A DNA stretch of 64,000 nucleotides from Bacteroidia bacterium. GTDB taxonomy: Bacteria > Bacteroidota > Bacteroidia > 2-12-FULL-35-15. Shown here piece after piece: positions 9,991-18,105 of this stretch (the first letter of the stretch is position 1; each line of letters begins with the position of its first letter). The notes beneath the pieces were generated by a model. It saw only the letters and a program-made list of their open reading frames with translations, made no database searches and had not been told where the DNA came from. Where the stretch lies: positions 248,001 to 312,000 of the forward strand of contig JAURXZ010000024.1 of NCBI GenBank assembly GCA_030654175.1. Reading direction: 5' to 3'. The position numbers and the translations under genes are program-made.

Positions 9991-10068
9991 GCGTCATTGC
10001 GAGACTTTTTAGTCGAAGCAATCTCAAACTATGAAGGTGTGAGATTGCTTCGCGCCTCGTAATGACGC
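9991..10068. repeat. Palindromic repeat, family B (GCGTCATTGCGAG...), copy 1
   Basis: The outer arms GCGTCATTGCGAG and CTCGTAATGACGC, and the inner arms GAAGCAATCTCA and TGAGATTGCTTC, give an extended hairpin of about 78 bp. A second copy is at 17424-17497. This repeat type is widespread in bacterial intergenic DNA. It lies between parS-like sites 1 and 2. Confidence 0.8.
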
Positions 10069-10094
10069 TTTAAAAAAGTAATTTTAAATTGATT

Positions 10095-10110
10095 TGTTCC
10101 ACGTGGAACC
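10095..10110. promoter_or_regulatory. parS-like site 2
   Basis: TGTTCCACGTGGAACC matches site 1 at 15 of 16 positions, with only the last base breaking the palindrome. It ends 12 bp before the methyltransferase ATG. Confidence 0.65.
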
Positions 10111-10122
10111 TTGGTTAGTTTT

Positions 10123-11004
10123 ATGGAAGTATTAAGTAATTGTCCGGTTTGTAATTCTGTAAACTTTAAGCCATTTTTGGTTTGTAAAGACAATACTGTT
10201 TCACGTGAAACATTCAATATTAATGAGTGTGTTTCTTGTGGATTTAGGTTCACAAACCCTCGCCCCGAAGAAGATAAATTAGGAGATTATTACAAGTCGG
10301 AGGAATATGTTTCCCATTCAAATACGAATAAAGGTTTGATCAATTCGGCTTACCAAATGGTAAGAAAATACACCCTATTAAAAAAGCTTCAGCTGATCTC
10401 TAAGTTTTATAAAACAGGAAAAATATTAGATATTGGATGTGGAACAGGTGAATTTTTAAAAACATTTAAAGATGCAAAATGGCAAACATTGGGAATAGAA
10501 CCAAGCCTGGATGTGAGAAAAATGGCCATTGAAAATTATGGTTTAGATGTGCGTGAAGAAGCAGAAATTAAAAATTTAGAAGAATCGAGTTTTGATGTTA
10601 TTACCATGTGGCATGTATTAGAACATGTGCCTAATTTAAATGATCGTATTGAGGATTTAAAAAGATTAATAAAACCCAATGGGGTAATTATAATTGCAGT
10701 TCCTAATTGTACTTCTTTGGATGCAAAGATCTATAAAGAAAATTGGGCAGCTTATGATGTGCCACGACATCTTTATCATTTCAGTCCGAAGGATATTGAA
10801 ACCGTTTTTAAAAATCACGAATTAAAAGTATTCAGGATATTGCCAATGATCTTTGATTCGTTCTATGTTTCTATGTTAAGTGAAAAATACCGTACCGGAA
10901 AGTCGAATACAATTAGGGCGGTTTGGAATGGATTCAGATCAAATTTTGCTGCTTTAAAAACCGGCAAAACTTATTCCAGCCAAATTTATTTGATAAGGAA
11001 ATAG
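10123..11004 (+). CDS. Class I SAM-dependent methyltransferase with N-terminal zinc-ribbon-like motif
   Basis: Probable methyltransferase of the UbiG-like / Methyltransf_23 group; the substrate is unknown. Two Cys pairs near the N-terminus (CPVC and CVSC, about 35 residues apart) form a likely zinc site. Motif I is ILDIGCGTGEF (about residues 107-117), followed by LGIEPS and the acidic motif SSFDVITMWHVLEHV. A TTG at 10111 would extend the protein by four residues, but ATG 10123 is the better start. The canonical parS-like site 3 lies inside codons 25-30. The operon context is unclear and no neighbour shares its strand closely. Confidence 0.85.
   Translation: MEVLSNCPVCNSVNFKPFLVCKDNTVSRETFNINECVSCGFRFTNPRPEEDKLGDYYKSEEYVSHSNTNKGLINSAYQMVRKYTLLKKLQLISKFYKTGKILDIGCGTGEFLKTFKDAKWQTLGIEPSLDVRKMAIENYGLDVREEAEIKNLEESSFDVITMWHVLEHVPNLNDRIEDLKRLIKPNGVIIIAVPNCTSLDAKIYKENWAAYDVPRHLYHFSPKDIETVFKNHELKVFRILPMIFDSFYVSMLSEKYRTGKSNTIRAVWNGFRSNFAALKTGKTYSSQIYLIRK
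10197..10212. promoter_or_regulatory. parS-like site 3 (intragenic)
   Basis: TGTTTCACGTGAAACA is a perfect palindrome identical to the canonical Spo0J/ParB site consensus. It lies inside the methyltransferase coding sequence, between the two cysteine pairs. Together with 9768-9783 and 10095-10110 it makes three sites in 445 bp. Confidence 0.8.
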
Positions 11005-12250
11005 AGATCAGGTTGGCCACGAATTTCAGGAATTGAAATAAAAAAAAGCTATAATTCTTGGTATTAATTTTCTGTTTTCATTTAGTAGAATCTATTGATA
11101 CGGTCTAAATAAATTCAATTTGATTTGGTAATCTAGAGCTGTTGAAGGATGAGCATTGGCTTTTTTCTCAACAAAGGACGAAATGAAATTTCCATCAATT
11201 TTTTCCAATACCCCGGGGTTTTCATAAAAACCTACCCCTTTTCCTCAAAAAACACCAACAATTGGTGCATTATACCCGATTTAAGCCCCTTTTTCTGATT
11301 TTATGCCTTCTGGGCTGTCGTGGTATTAAAATGCCGGGAAAGCCCCTTAGAAGCCGTATATTCATTAAGCCCCTGCAACTATTGATTTTATTACTACTTC
11401 ACGGTTTCCTTTCCTCTCAAAAATCTAAATTCTTCTCTTTTCTAAACAAACGAAGCGCTTTTTCCAATCTGCACAAAATAAAATTTGCATGTCCATTTCT
11501 TGATTTGAGAATTCAAATTTTGTAAAACGATCAAAAAATATATCTCAAAACTTAATTTGAGGAAATGATTTTCGTTTTTTAAAAGGCGATTTCTTAAAAC
11601 GAAGGAAATTAATTATAAATTTCTTAAAATGCCTAAGGTTGGATATCGGCTGAATTTTTACTAAAAACCTACGAAAAGGCTATAAAGTGCCGTTTTTTGG
11701 CGTTTTCCTGTGTTTTGCTGCGGTTTTGGGGTTATGGGCTGTTTTTTGCTTTTTTGGCGCTTAAATCATCGGTTTTGGCGCCATTTTCTATGTTATTTGG
11801 TCTGATTAACCCCCGGTTTTGATCCAAATTTGTCCAATCGATGGAAATATTCTGGGAATTTTATTTTCGAAGCCCATGAAGTGCCTGTTTTTATTGATAG
11901 TTCACCTATTCTTCAAAAGAAAAAAGTATCAATTTTTAGGCGTTTTTCAAAGGATCACTCGAGGTTTTTCATTTCGATTTATTTGAGTGATATTGTAAGT
12001 TGTTGATTGTTAGGTTGTTGTGTTTTTGTTGGAAAAATTTGGCCGGAATTAAGGCCCCACGGGTTAATTAAAAATCATCAAAATATACCTTGCCGAATTA
12101 TTGAAAGGCCGTTTTCTTTGATGTAGGAAATGATTAATTACTCATGGCTAAAGCTAATTACAGAACTACAGTTTGAATAACCCCGGCCTTAAAGCTGGAG
12201 TTCACTAAGAAGAAAGTTGATTTTATGTATGCAATGACGCTATATTCAGC
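11005..12250. other. 1.2-kb region with no convincing gene
   Basis: No open frame here looks like a protein. The longest (11262-11525) starts on TTG and has no recognisable domain. 11021-11040 resembles half of the GGCCACGAATTTC repeat. 11680-11800 is strikingly G/T-rich on the plus strand, with several TTTTGG and GGCG runs. 12141-12203 is a degenerate copy of the family C palindrome seen at 17193-17285. It may be decayed accessory DNA. Confidence 0.5.
12141..12203. repeat. Degenerate family C palindromic repeat
   Basis: ATGGCTAAAGC followed by AACCCCGGCCTTAAAGCTGGAGTT is the eroded version of the element at 17193-17285 (GGGCTAAAGCCC plus ACCCCAGCC/GGCTGGGGT). Confidence 0.55.
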
Positions 12251-13282
12251 CTAAGGGGTATTTTCAGTTTTATAACGCTTTATTTCTGCGATGTGGAGTT
12301 CACCTTGAATTTTTTCAGCATTGTCAGCATTGACGCTATAAAAGATCACCCCTTCAGCCAAATCTAAATTTAAATTTTGATTTAATATAATAGTTTTAAG
12401 TTTTGATTCAGTACCCGGAAGGATTGGGTCATAGCGTGAAGGCCAGTATTTTGGGTAGCTGACATCTAAAAAAGATGTTACTTCTTTGACTTCTCGAATC
12501 GTATTGTCGCAGTATATTTTTTTTAAGGGGATATTAAATCTTTCAAAACTTTTTTCATATTTATACTCTTCTGAATCAAGTAAATCTTTCGAAATTTCTA
12601 AATCACAATTTACATACATTGCATAAACACTGCCAATGTTTTTTGCAAATACTAATAATGTTTTCTTGGTTGCATATTCTTTTTTTTGTTTCGTTTGCTT
12701 TGGAATTTCTAGAAGACCACCACCAAATGTTTTCTGTTTAACTTCGTAGGTTCTTTCTTCAATTTGAAATACAATCTCCATTTTGGGAAATTTATTTCTA
12801 TTCATTATATCCCTTACTTCATAATCGTATAATGGAATACTTTCGAAATTGTTTCTTCGATAGTATCTTAAATCCACTGCTTGATGGGCGGTTGTACTTT
12901 TTACTATGTACACTACATAAATTACTTTATTAGAAACATTGTCAAAAGGTATCGGAATTATTTTAATATTGTCAGGCCTTAGTCTTGGATTGATATTGCT
13001 AAAAATCACTTGTTCTAACCATTCTTTACTAAAATTGTCTCGGTCAATTGGGTCAATTAATTCGGGTAAGTATTTCTTGTGCGGGTCAGCATATTCCTTA
13101 ATTCCGTATATAATAATACCTCCGTCAGAATTTGCAAACGCAGATACGTCTTTAGATATTTCCTTTTTTTTTCCCTCAGATTTCCCTAATGACTCAGCAG
13201 CTTTGTAGTCAAGATGAATACTTTCTTCAACTTGATTTGTAATTAAATTTTGAATGTCTTGTATGTTATTAATTTCTTGCAT
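12251..13282 (-). CDS. AlbA_2 (Schlafen-type) domain protein
   Basis: Putative nucleic-acid-binding protein with an N-terminal AlbA_2 domain (about residues 10-150). The family pattern is visible: ESIHLDYKAA, the KEISKDVSAFANSDGGIIIYGI core, and the strand YIVKSTTAHQAV. The C-terminal 190 residues are beta-rich (mature part from KMEIVFQIEERTYEV) and resemble nothing I recognise. AlbA_2 proteins occur as regulators, RNA-related nucleases and phage-defence effectors; which applies here is unknown. It is transcribed on the minus strand downstream of the DUF6602-like gene, in an accessory pocket between core genes. Confidence 0.75.
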   Translation of the reverse strand: MQEINNIQDIQNLITNQVEESIHLDYKAAESLGKSEGKKKEISKDVSAFANSDGGIIIYGIKEYADPHKKYLPELIDPIDRDNFSKEWLEQVIFSNINPRLRPDNIKIIPIPFDNVSNKVIYVVYIVKSTTAHQAVDLRYYRRNNFESIPLYDYEVRDIMNRNKFPKMEIVFQIEERTYEVKQKTFGGGLLEIPKQTKQKKEYATKKTLLVFAKNIGSVYAMYVNCDLEISKDLLDSEEYKYEKSFERFNIPLKKIYCDNTIREVKEVTSFLDVSYPKYWPSRYDPILPGTESKLKTIILNQNLNLDLAEGVIFYSVNADNAEKIQGELHIAEIKRYKTENTP

Positions 13283-13451
13283 AGCATTTGCTGGTGTTTA
13301 GTGATTGGGCGATCGAACCGATTTCGTAAAAAAGTAAAGAATCAAATTACAAAAACTAAAAAGTGAAAATTAATTTGTTTGTGAAAGATTTCCCCCCGCG
13401 CAGACTATAAAAGTCTAATTACAAAGCATTACGGAGAGGTCTTAAAGTGCA

Positions 13452-14213
13452 TTAAAACTTCCAGAAAATTTTTCTTTCCTCGAAATTCTTGTCAATTGGA
13501 AACCAAAGGAAGTTGTTAATTGCCACGGTCTCTGGCTGTAAATATGAAATTAGGTTTGAAATAAAAAAGGAAAAGGATAGTTCTGTTGTTTCATACAAAT
13601 AATTTCTTGTCTCTTCCGTTATCTCTCCCTTCCAAAATTTAAAGAACTTGTTCTCTCCATAAGCGATGTGGTCAACAATAAATTTATTGGTTGGCTCAAG
13701 CGCAGATTCTCTCAATTTGTCTTTGAATAAATATGTTTTAAGTTGAGCGTTTGTTTTCATGTCCAAATTGTAATAAAATATTCCGTTAAATAAGGGAAGT
13801 TTTTTATCGTGTTTCCCTTCAAAAATAAATTTTCCTTTAGCATTGGATTTTTTCAATGTCTTCGTGACACTTTCACTTTTGTCACTACTCTTAACTTCGA
13901 TGATTGCTCGAACTGAATCAGCAGTCACAACAACGAGTTCTTCCCGATGAAATAAAACAGGGTAGTTATTATCATATATAATAATATCAATTTGTGGGCT
14001 TACGTCATGCGTGCCTCTTTCTATAGTTTGTCGTACAACATATCCAGAAGCTATGTCATAATTTTTCGGCAAGAAGTTTTTAATAATGCTTCTTAATACT
14101 GCTTCTTTATACATCCCATCCTCAAGCCAATTTGGAACGAGATTCCTAATTCTATCTTGGATAGCTTTTAATTCTTTCGTAGTTGTTTTGTGAAATTCTA
14201 CCGTATTCATCAT
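13452..14213 (-). CDS. DUF6602-like protein, possible PD-(D/E)XK nuclease fold
   Basis: The first 110 residues match my recollection of DUF6602 proteins: a helical start, FLPKNYDIASGYVV, then SPQIDIIIYDNNYPVLF and the strand AIIEVKS. The D...(E)xK arrangement (Asp of QIDIIIYD and EVK) is the signature of PD-(D/E)XK nucleases, so endonuclease activity is plausible but unproven. A C-terminal region has FFISNLISYLQPETVAI. The start MMN offers two adjacent ATGs. TGGGCGAT octamers in inverted orientation flank the gene (13306-13313 and 14276-14283). A defence role is a guess from domain type and neighbours. Confidence 0.65.
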   Translation of the reverse strand: MMNTVEFHKTTTKELKAIQDRIRNLVPNWLEDGMYKEAVLRSIIKNFLPKNYDIASGYVVRQTIERGTHDVSPQIDIIIYDNNYPVLFHREELVVVTADSVRAIIEVKSSDKSESVTKTLKKSNAKGKFIFEGKHDKKLPLFNGIFYYNLDMKTNAQLKTYLFKDKLRESALEPTNKFIVDHIAYGENKFFKFWKGEITEETRNYLYETTELSFSFFISNLISYLQPETVAINNFLWFPIDKNFEERKIFWKF

Positions 14214-14310
14214 GTTATTAGAAAAAGTTTAAGAAAATTCAATTTGCTGAAGACAAGACCAATTTTTTTAATTGCATCGCCCACAACACGCCTATATGCT
14301 ATATACACCA

Positions 14311-15327
14311 CTACCCATTCTCAATTTTATCCCTCAATTTTTTCATTACCCCTTCAATCCGTTTAAAGTATTGATAGCGTTGCTTTTCAGCCACACCGCT
14401 TATAAGGTTAGATTTTCGGATAAGGTTTTTTAACCAAAGATCGGTTTCATTGGAATAATTTGCATTGGTGGTAAGCATTACATTGAAGGTGTGGTAGGAG
14501 AGGTAGGTGGCTTTTATTGCTCCCATATTTACTAAAATACAATTGTTGCCGATCATTACATCACTGTGATAAAGTGTATAATTATTTTCCGGGCTCACCG
14601 GTTTATTATCCCTATCCAGCTTAACATTTAATTCGGCCTGTTTCTTTATCCTGTCAAGCATTTGGGAAACCTGGTCACAAATTAATAAGGCATCTTCTTT
14701 ATTTAAAAAGAAGCCGGCATCCCAATAAAATTCAATTTGTTTTGCAGTGCTGTTTACGGTATCATCACTCCAGATCTCGATGGAAGGAATTTTTCAATAA
14801 CGGTCCAGTATTCCCTTTGCAATATCAATTAATTCAGGACTTACAAGGTTTCTATCAAATTTAATATCTTCAAATCCTTTTGAATTTAAAATGGATTTAT
14901 TCCAATAAAATATTTTAAAAGCAGTAAGTTCAGGATGAAAAAAATGATGGAAAACAGGGATGTCTTCCGCTGCATAGATGATCTGTTTGTCATCAAATTT
15001 CAGAAATTTATCCAGGTCATTGCTGATGTTTTGTAAATACTCCTTGTATGAATTAACATGGCTGTTTAACTGATGATACGAAAAGGTGACCAAACCATTG
15101 TCGTTACTGTTTAAAAAAGCATCAAACGACAGGTTGAAGTGTTTACAGATGGCCGCGATCTCTTCAATGCTTAGAGCGGTTTCCCCGCGCATTCTTCTGT
15201 AAGCGCTGTCGTTGCTTAATTTAAGCAGGTCGGCCAGTTCGTCAACTAAAGAAAGATTAGAGGGTAATGCATCTTTTAATCGCTGCATTAGTATGGTTTG
15301 GGCAGATTCTTCAACTTTTTTTGTCAT
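14311..15327 (-). pseudogene. XRE-type helix-turn-helix regulator interrupted by in-frame TGA
   Basis: One reading frame runs from ATG 15327 to the stop at 14311, broken only by TGA at 14794-14796. The upstream part encodes an N-terminal helix-turn-helix (about residues 20-75, with ELADLLKLSNDSAYRRMRGE and IEEIAAICKHFNLSFDAFL) and a helical region. Directly after the TGA the same frame continues KIPSIEIWSDDTVNST and on to the last ATG-initiated stretch (14311-14661). No frameshift is needed, so this is a single nonsense codon. The two halves together are of normal length for this Bacteroidota regulator type. It may be a pseudogene, a sequencing error or, less likely, readthrough. Confidence 0.75.
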
Positions 15328-15396
15328 AAAAATTTCGCATTTATTGAAAATCGTGTATTGAAATTTATGCAATTATCAATAAATGTACTAAACTTT

Positions 15397-15413
15397 TTTG
15401 CAAAAAATGCAAA
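15397..15413. promoter_or_regulatory. Inverted repeat, possible regulator operator
   Basis: TTTGCA and TGCAAA flank five A residues. The site lies upstream of the XRE-type gene and divergent from the small ORF at 15568, the usual place for an autoregulatory operator. There is no further support. Confidence 0.3.
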
Positions 15414-15516
15414 TTTTGGAATTCTACAGGTGCGGGCAACTGCCATTTTGCAGATTCTATTTCAAACCGTTAATTGACCGCAAATATCAATTTCTTCTGT
15501 CCTGTCAGGCGGTGTA

Positions 15517-15524
15517 GTTTTGCT
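15517..15524 (+). promoter_or_regulatory. -7 element upstream of small ORF
   Basis: TAGTTTTG fits TAnnTTTG and lies 43 bp before the ATG at 15568. Confidence 0.45.
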
Positions 15525-15567
15525 TCGTGATCATTAAATAATATTTATTCAAATAAAACTTAAAACG

Positions 15568-15720
15568 ATGGAAACTCAAACAATCACCACCACATCAAAT
15601 ACAAGAACGGTAATCAACTTATGCATTGTTGCATTTTTTGTTTCTTCTGCAATATGTATGATCGCTAAAGTTGGTATGAATGGTTTAATGATGAATATCC
15701 TTAACTGGCAATCTATGTAA
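15568..15720 (+). CDS. Small predicted membrane peptide, 50 aa
   Basis: ATG to TAA frame of 51 codons. The product starts METQTITTTSNTRTVINL and has one hydrophobic helix (about residues 15-33), followed by a Met-rich tail ending NILNWQSM. A matching -7 box upstream supports expression. It has no recognisable family. It precedes the CsgG-like gene by about 100 bp and could be co-transcribed with it. Confidence 0.5.
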   Translation: METQTITTTSNTRTVINLCIVAFFVSSAICMIAKVGMNGLMMNILNWQSM

Positions 15721-15822
15721 TAAAAAGAGTGGCCAATTTTCAAAGAGTTTTTTCCAACAAAGAGTAATGTTAAGTGTCTGACAAATTAAATTAATAGTTT
15801 AAACATAAAAAAAACAAAAAAC

Positions 15823-17094
15823 ATGAAAACAAATAATCAAAAAGAAGATCCGGATACAAAAGACGAATCATTTGTACCAGAAAAAATTTCAACAGAAAAC
15901 ATACTGTTATTTCTTAACTTAAATGTATTTGAAAAGTATAGTAAACAAGCCTTCGAATTCTATTCTGTAATGCTGGGAGTAAAAAAATGGACCTTACTTA
16001 TGTTGTTTATTTCATTGAGTTTACTGGGCACTGCTCAAATACAAGCAACAGGAAAGGCTGGCAGGGCAAGTATTTCCGTTTTAAATATTGATACAAAAGG
16101 GCTTGGCCTGGATCCTATACAAATGGGTAATATGGTTCGGATCGAATTGGAGAAACTCGATACCTTCCAGGTGATGGACCGTTATGACGTATCCTACGTG
16201 GTAGAAAAAAACAAATTGAACATCAGCAATTGTTATGGGAAAATTTGTTTGGTTGAGATCGGAAAAACTATTAATTCCGATAAAATGTTTACCGGGAGCA
16301 TTGAATTGATTGGTGAAAATATTATTGCAACATTTCGATTGATCGATGTAAAATCAGCAACGATTGAAAAAACGCAGGTGAATGAATTTTTGAATTTGCC
16401 AAAAGAATTACAATCCATGGTGCAGATCTCCATCAATCAGATGTTTGGAAAGTTAAACGAACAACCGCTTTTAGATTATGTTACTAAGAAAAATAATTTT
16501 GAAAGTTCGGTAAATAATCATAATAAAAGCACTGTAAACCTTTCTGGTCCACGTAGCGGATTTACTTATGTGATGGGTGAGGCAGGGGAGAGGTTGCAAG
16601 CTTCACGTAACGAAGGTGGTTATAATTCTTACCCTGTAATGTTTCAATTTGGATACCAGTTTGAGGTTCAATATTTGAATGAAGGGAATTACCAGGCTTT
16701 ATTTGAATTTTTACCTGCTATTTCAGGGTTTAACCAAAATGTGTTTCTTCCAAGCGTAACCATAATGAATGGTTTCAGAAATAATAAACATGGTTGGGAA
16801 ATTGCATTTGGCCCTACTTTCGGATTGATCAATAAAGCGAATGGTTATTATGATGCTGATCAAAACTGGCATTTAGAATCGGATTGGAATGATGATACGG
16901 TGGAAAACCCTTATAAAATAGAAAGTCGCATTGATAGCCGTGGTTATTTCGAATTGCAGGCCGGTTTCATTGTAGCAGCAGGAAAAACAATTAAATCAGG
17001 TAAACTGAATATTCCTATAAATATTTATGTTGTACCAAATAAAGACGGAATACGTATGGGGGCCTCTTTTGGTTTTAATGCAAAAAAGGTATAG
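15823..17094 (+). CDS. CsgG/LpoB-like secreted protein of unknown function
   Basis: 423 aa with an unusual 50-residue polar N-terminus before a hydrophobic segment (about residues 54-72, WTLLMLFISLSLLGTAQ) that looks like a signal peptide or anchor. The next region, about residues 78-210 (ASISVLNIDTKGLG, MVRIELEKLDTFQVMDRYDV, KMFTGSIELIGENIIATFRLIDV), resembles the CsgG/LpoB fold that senses or assembles in the periplasm. The C-terminal half is rich in aromatic, alternating strands and ends in FGFNAKKV, so it may form an outer-membrane barrel. Two functional modules are therefore inferred, neither proven. An internal in-frame ATG could be the real start close to the signal segment (codon 50). 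Confidence 0.6.
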   Translation: MKTNNQKEDPDTKDESFVPEKISTENILLFLNLNVFEKYSKQAFEFYSVMLGVKKWTLLMLFISLSLLGTAQIQATGKAGRASISVLNIDTKGLGLDPIQMGNMVRIELEKLDTFQVMDRYDVSYVVEKNKLNISNCYGKICLVEIGKTINSDKMFTGSIELIGENIIATFRLIDVKSATIEKTQVNEFLNLPKELQSMVQISINQMFGKLNEQPLLDYVTKKNNFESSVNNHNKSTVNLSGPRSGFTYVMGEAGERLQASRNEGGYNSYPVMFQFGYQFEVQYLNEGNYQALFEFLPAISGFNQNVFLPSVTIMNGFRNNKHGWEIAFGPTFGLINKANGYYDADQNWHLESDWNDDTVENPYKIESRIDSRGYFELQAGFIVAAGKTIKSGKLNIPINIYVVPNKDGIRMGASFGFNAKKV

Positions 17095-17192
17095 AATCTT
17101 TTTGCTGGGCTAATGACATAGGTATTCAGGCTTTCAGCTATAATGTATTCTGATTTTTATTTATCGATAGCTCTGTGTTTTTTATGTGTTCT

Positions 17193-17285
17193 GGGCTAAA
17201 GCCCTTTATTAGTGTGGGTTTTGTATTAACCCCAGCCTTAAGGCTGGGGTTAATACAATGATTGGTATTAATGGGCTTTAGCCAT
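17193..17285. repeat. Palindromic repeat, family C (nested hairpins)
   Basis: The outer arms are GGGCTAAAGCCC and GGGCTTTAGCC. The inner hairpin is GTATTAACCCCAGCC / GGCTGGGGTTAATAC at 17223-17256 (a 15-bp stem with a TTAA loop). A degenerate copy is at 12141-12203. Confidence 0.8.
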
Positions 17286-17423
17286 GAATACTAAAAAACT
17301 ACCGAACAATTGTTTAATAAAGTTTGAAAATAAGATACTACATAATCTTTTTTCAGACTTTATTGTTTCAGTTCGTTAGAACAAAACGATACACTTTCAG
17401 TTTCTACAAAACTCCACTTGTTG

Positions 17424-17497
17424 TCGTCATTGCGAGCGCAGCGAAGCAATCTCACACTATGCTTTGGTTGAGATTGCTTCGCTGCGCTCGCACAAAC
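17424..17497. repeat. Palindromic repeat, family B, copy 2
   Basis: CGTCATTGCGAGCGCAGCG pairs with CGCTGCGCTCGCA, and GAAGCAATCTCA pairs with TGAGATTGCTTC. It shares outer sequence and inner arms with 9991-10068. Spurious ORFs across it should not be annotated. 17498-17663 holds nothing else I recognise. Confidence 0.8.
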
Positions 17498-17663
17498 GTT
17501 TTAAATTAGCATCTGTTAAAAGAATTTCATTCTTTTTTTAGTATAAACCTCTGCAATTCAGTGCAAAGGGGTTTAGTTTTTTTTCATCCCAATAAAAATA
17601 AAAACAATCAAATCGTTTGAATTTTATTGATGATTGATACTTTTGGGGTTAAAACCAAAACAG

Positions 17664-18032
17664 ATGCGCGGACTTTCTACAATTATTTTACTGATCCTTT
17701 CCAACACCTTCATGACTTTCGCCTGGTATGGGCATTTAAAGTTTAAGGAAATGAAATGGTTCGAGAACCTTGGGATCATTGCAATTGTGCTACTTAGTTG
17801 GGGTATTGCCTTATTTGAATATGCTTTTCAGGTACCTGCCAACAGGCTTGGATTCAAAGGCAATGGCGGACCTTTTTCTTTGGTTGAATTAAAAGTTGTT
17901 CAGGAAGCCATCACACTTATTGTATTTTTGGTATTTACGCTTGTGTTTTTTAAGAATGAAGTATTACGCTGGAATCACTTTGTGGGCTTCATTTTTCTGG
18001 TGCTCGCAGTTTACTTTATTTTCAGGAAGTAA
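17664..18032 (+). CDS. DMT-family (DUF486) small membrane protein
   Basis: 122-aa integral membrane protein with four hydrophobic segments. The sequence matches the DUF486/DMT family pattern: LILSNTFMTFAWYGHLKF near the N-terminus, a central EYAFQVPANRLG and a C-terminal VLAVYFIF. Members are putative small transporters with no established substrate. ATG 17664 (MRGLSTIILL) is preferred over a TTG ten codons upstream, because the family starts directly at the first helix. It ends 73 bp before the LytTR regulator gene, which has its own -7 element. Confidence 0.85.
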   Translation: MRGLSTIILLILSNTFMTFAWYGHLKFKEMKWFENLGIIAIVLLSWGIALFEYAFQVPANRLGFKGNGGPFSLVELKVVQEAITLIVFLVFTLVFFKNEVLRWNHFVGFIFLVLAVYFIFRK

Positions 18033-18077
18033 ATTCAAAACAAAGAACTTAATACAATTTTCACAAAATTTTATGTT

Positions 18078-18085
18078 TATATTTG
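18078..18085 (+). promoter_or_regulatory. -7 element of LytTR regulator gene
   Basis: TATATTTG fits TAnnTTTG and lies 20 bp before the ATG at 18106. Confidence 0.45.
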
Positions 18086-18105
18086 TTTAAAATCACGGAT
18101 AAAAA

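Noticed and set aside
11262-11525. 87-codon plus-strand frame
   Set aside because: It starts on TTG, has no domain and lies in repeat-like DNA; not supported as a gene.
17324-17509. 61-codon frame over 17424-17497
   Set aside because: It is the translated family B palindrome, not a gene.
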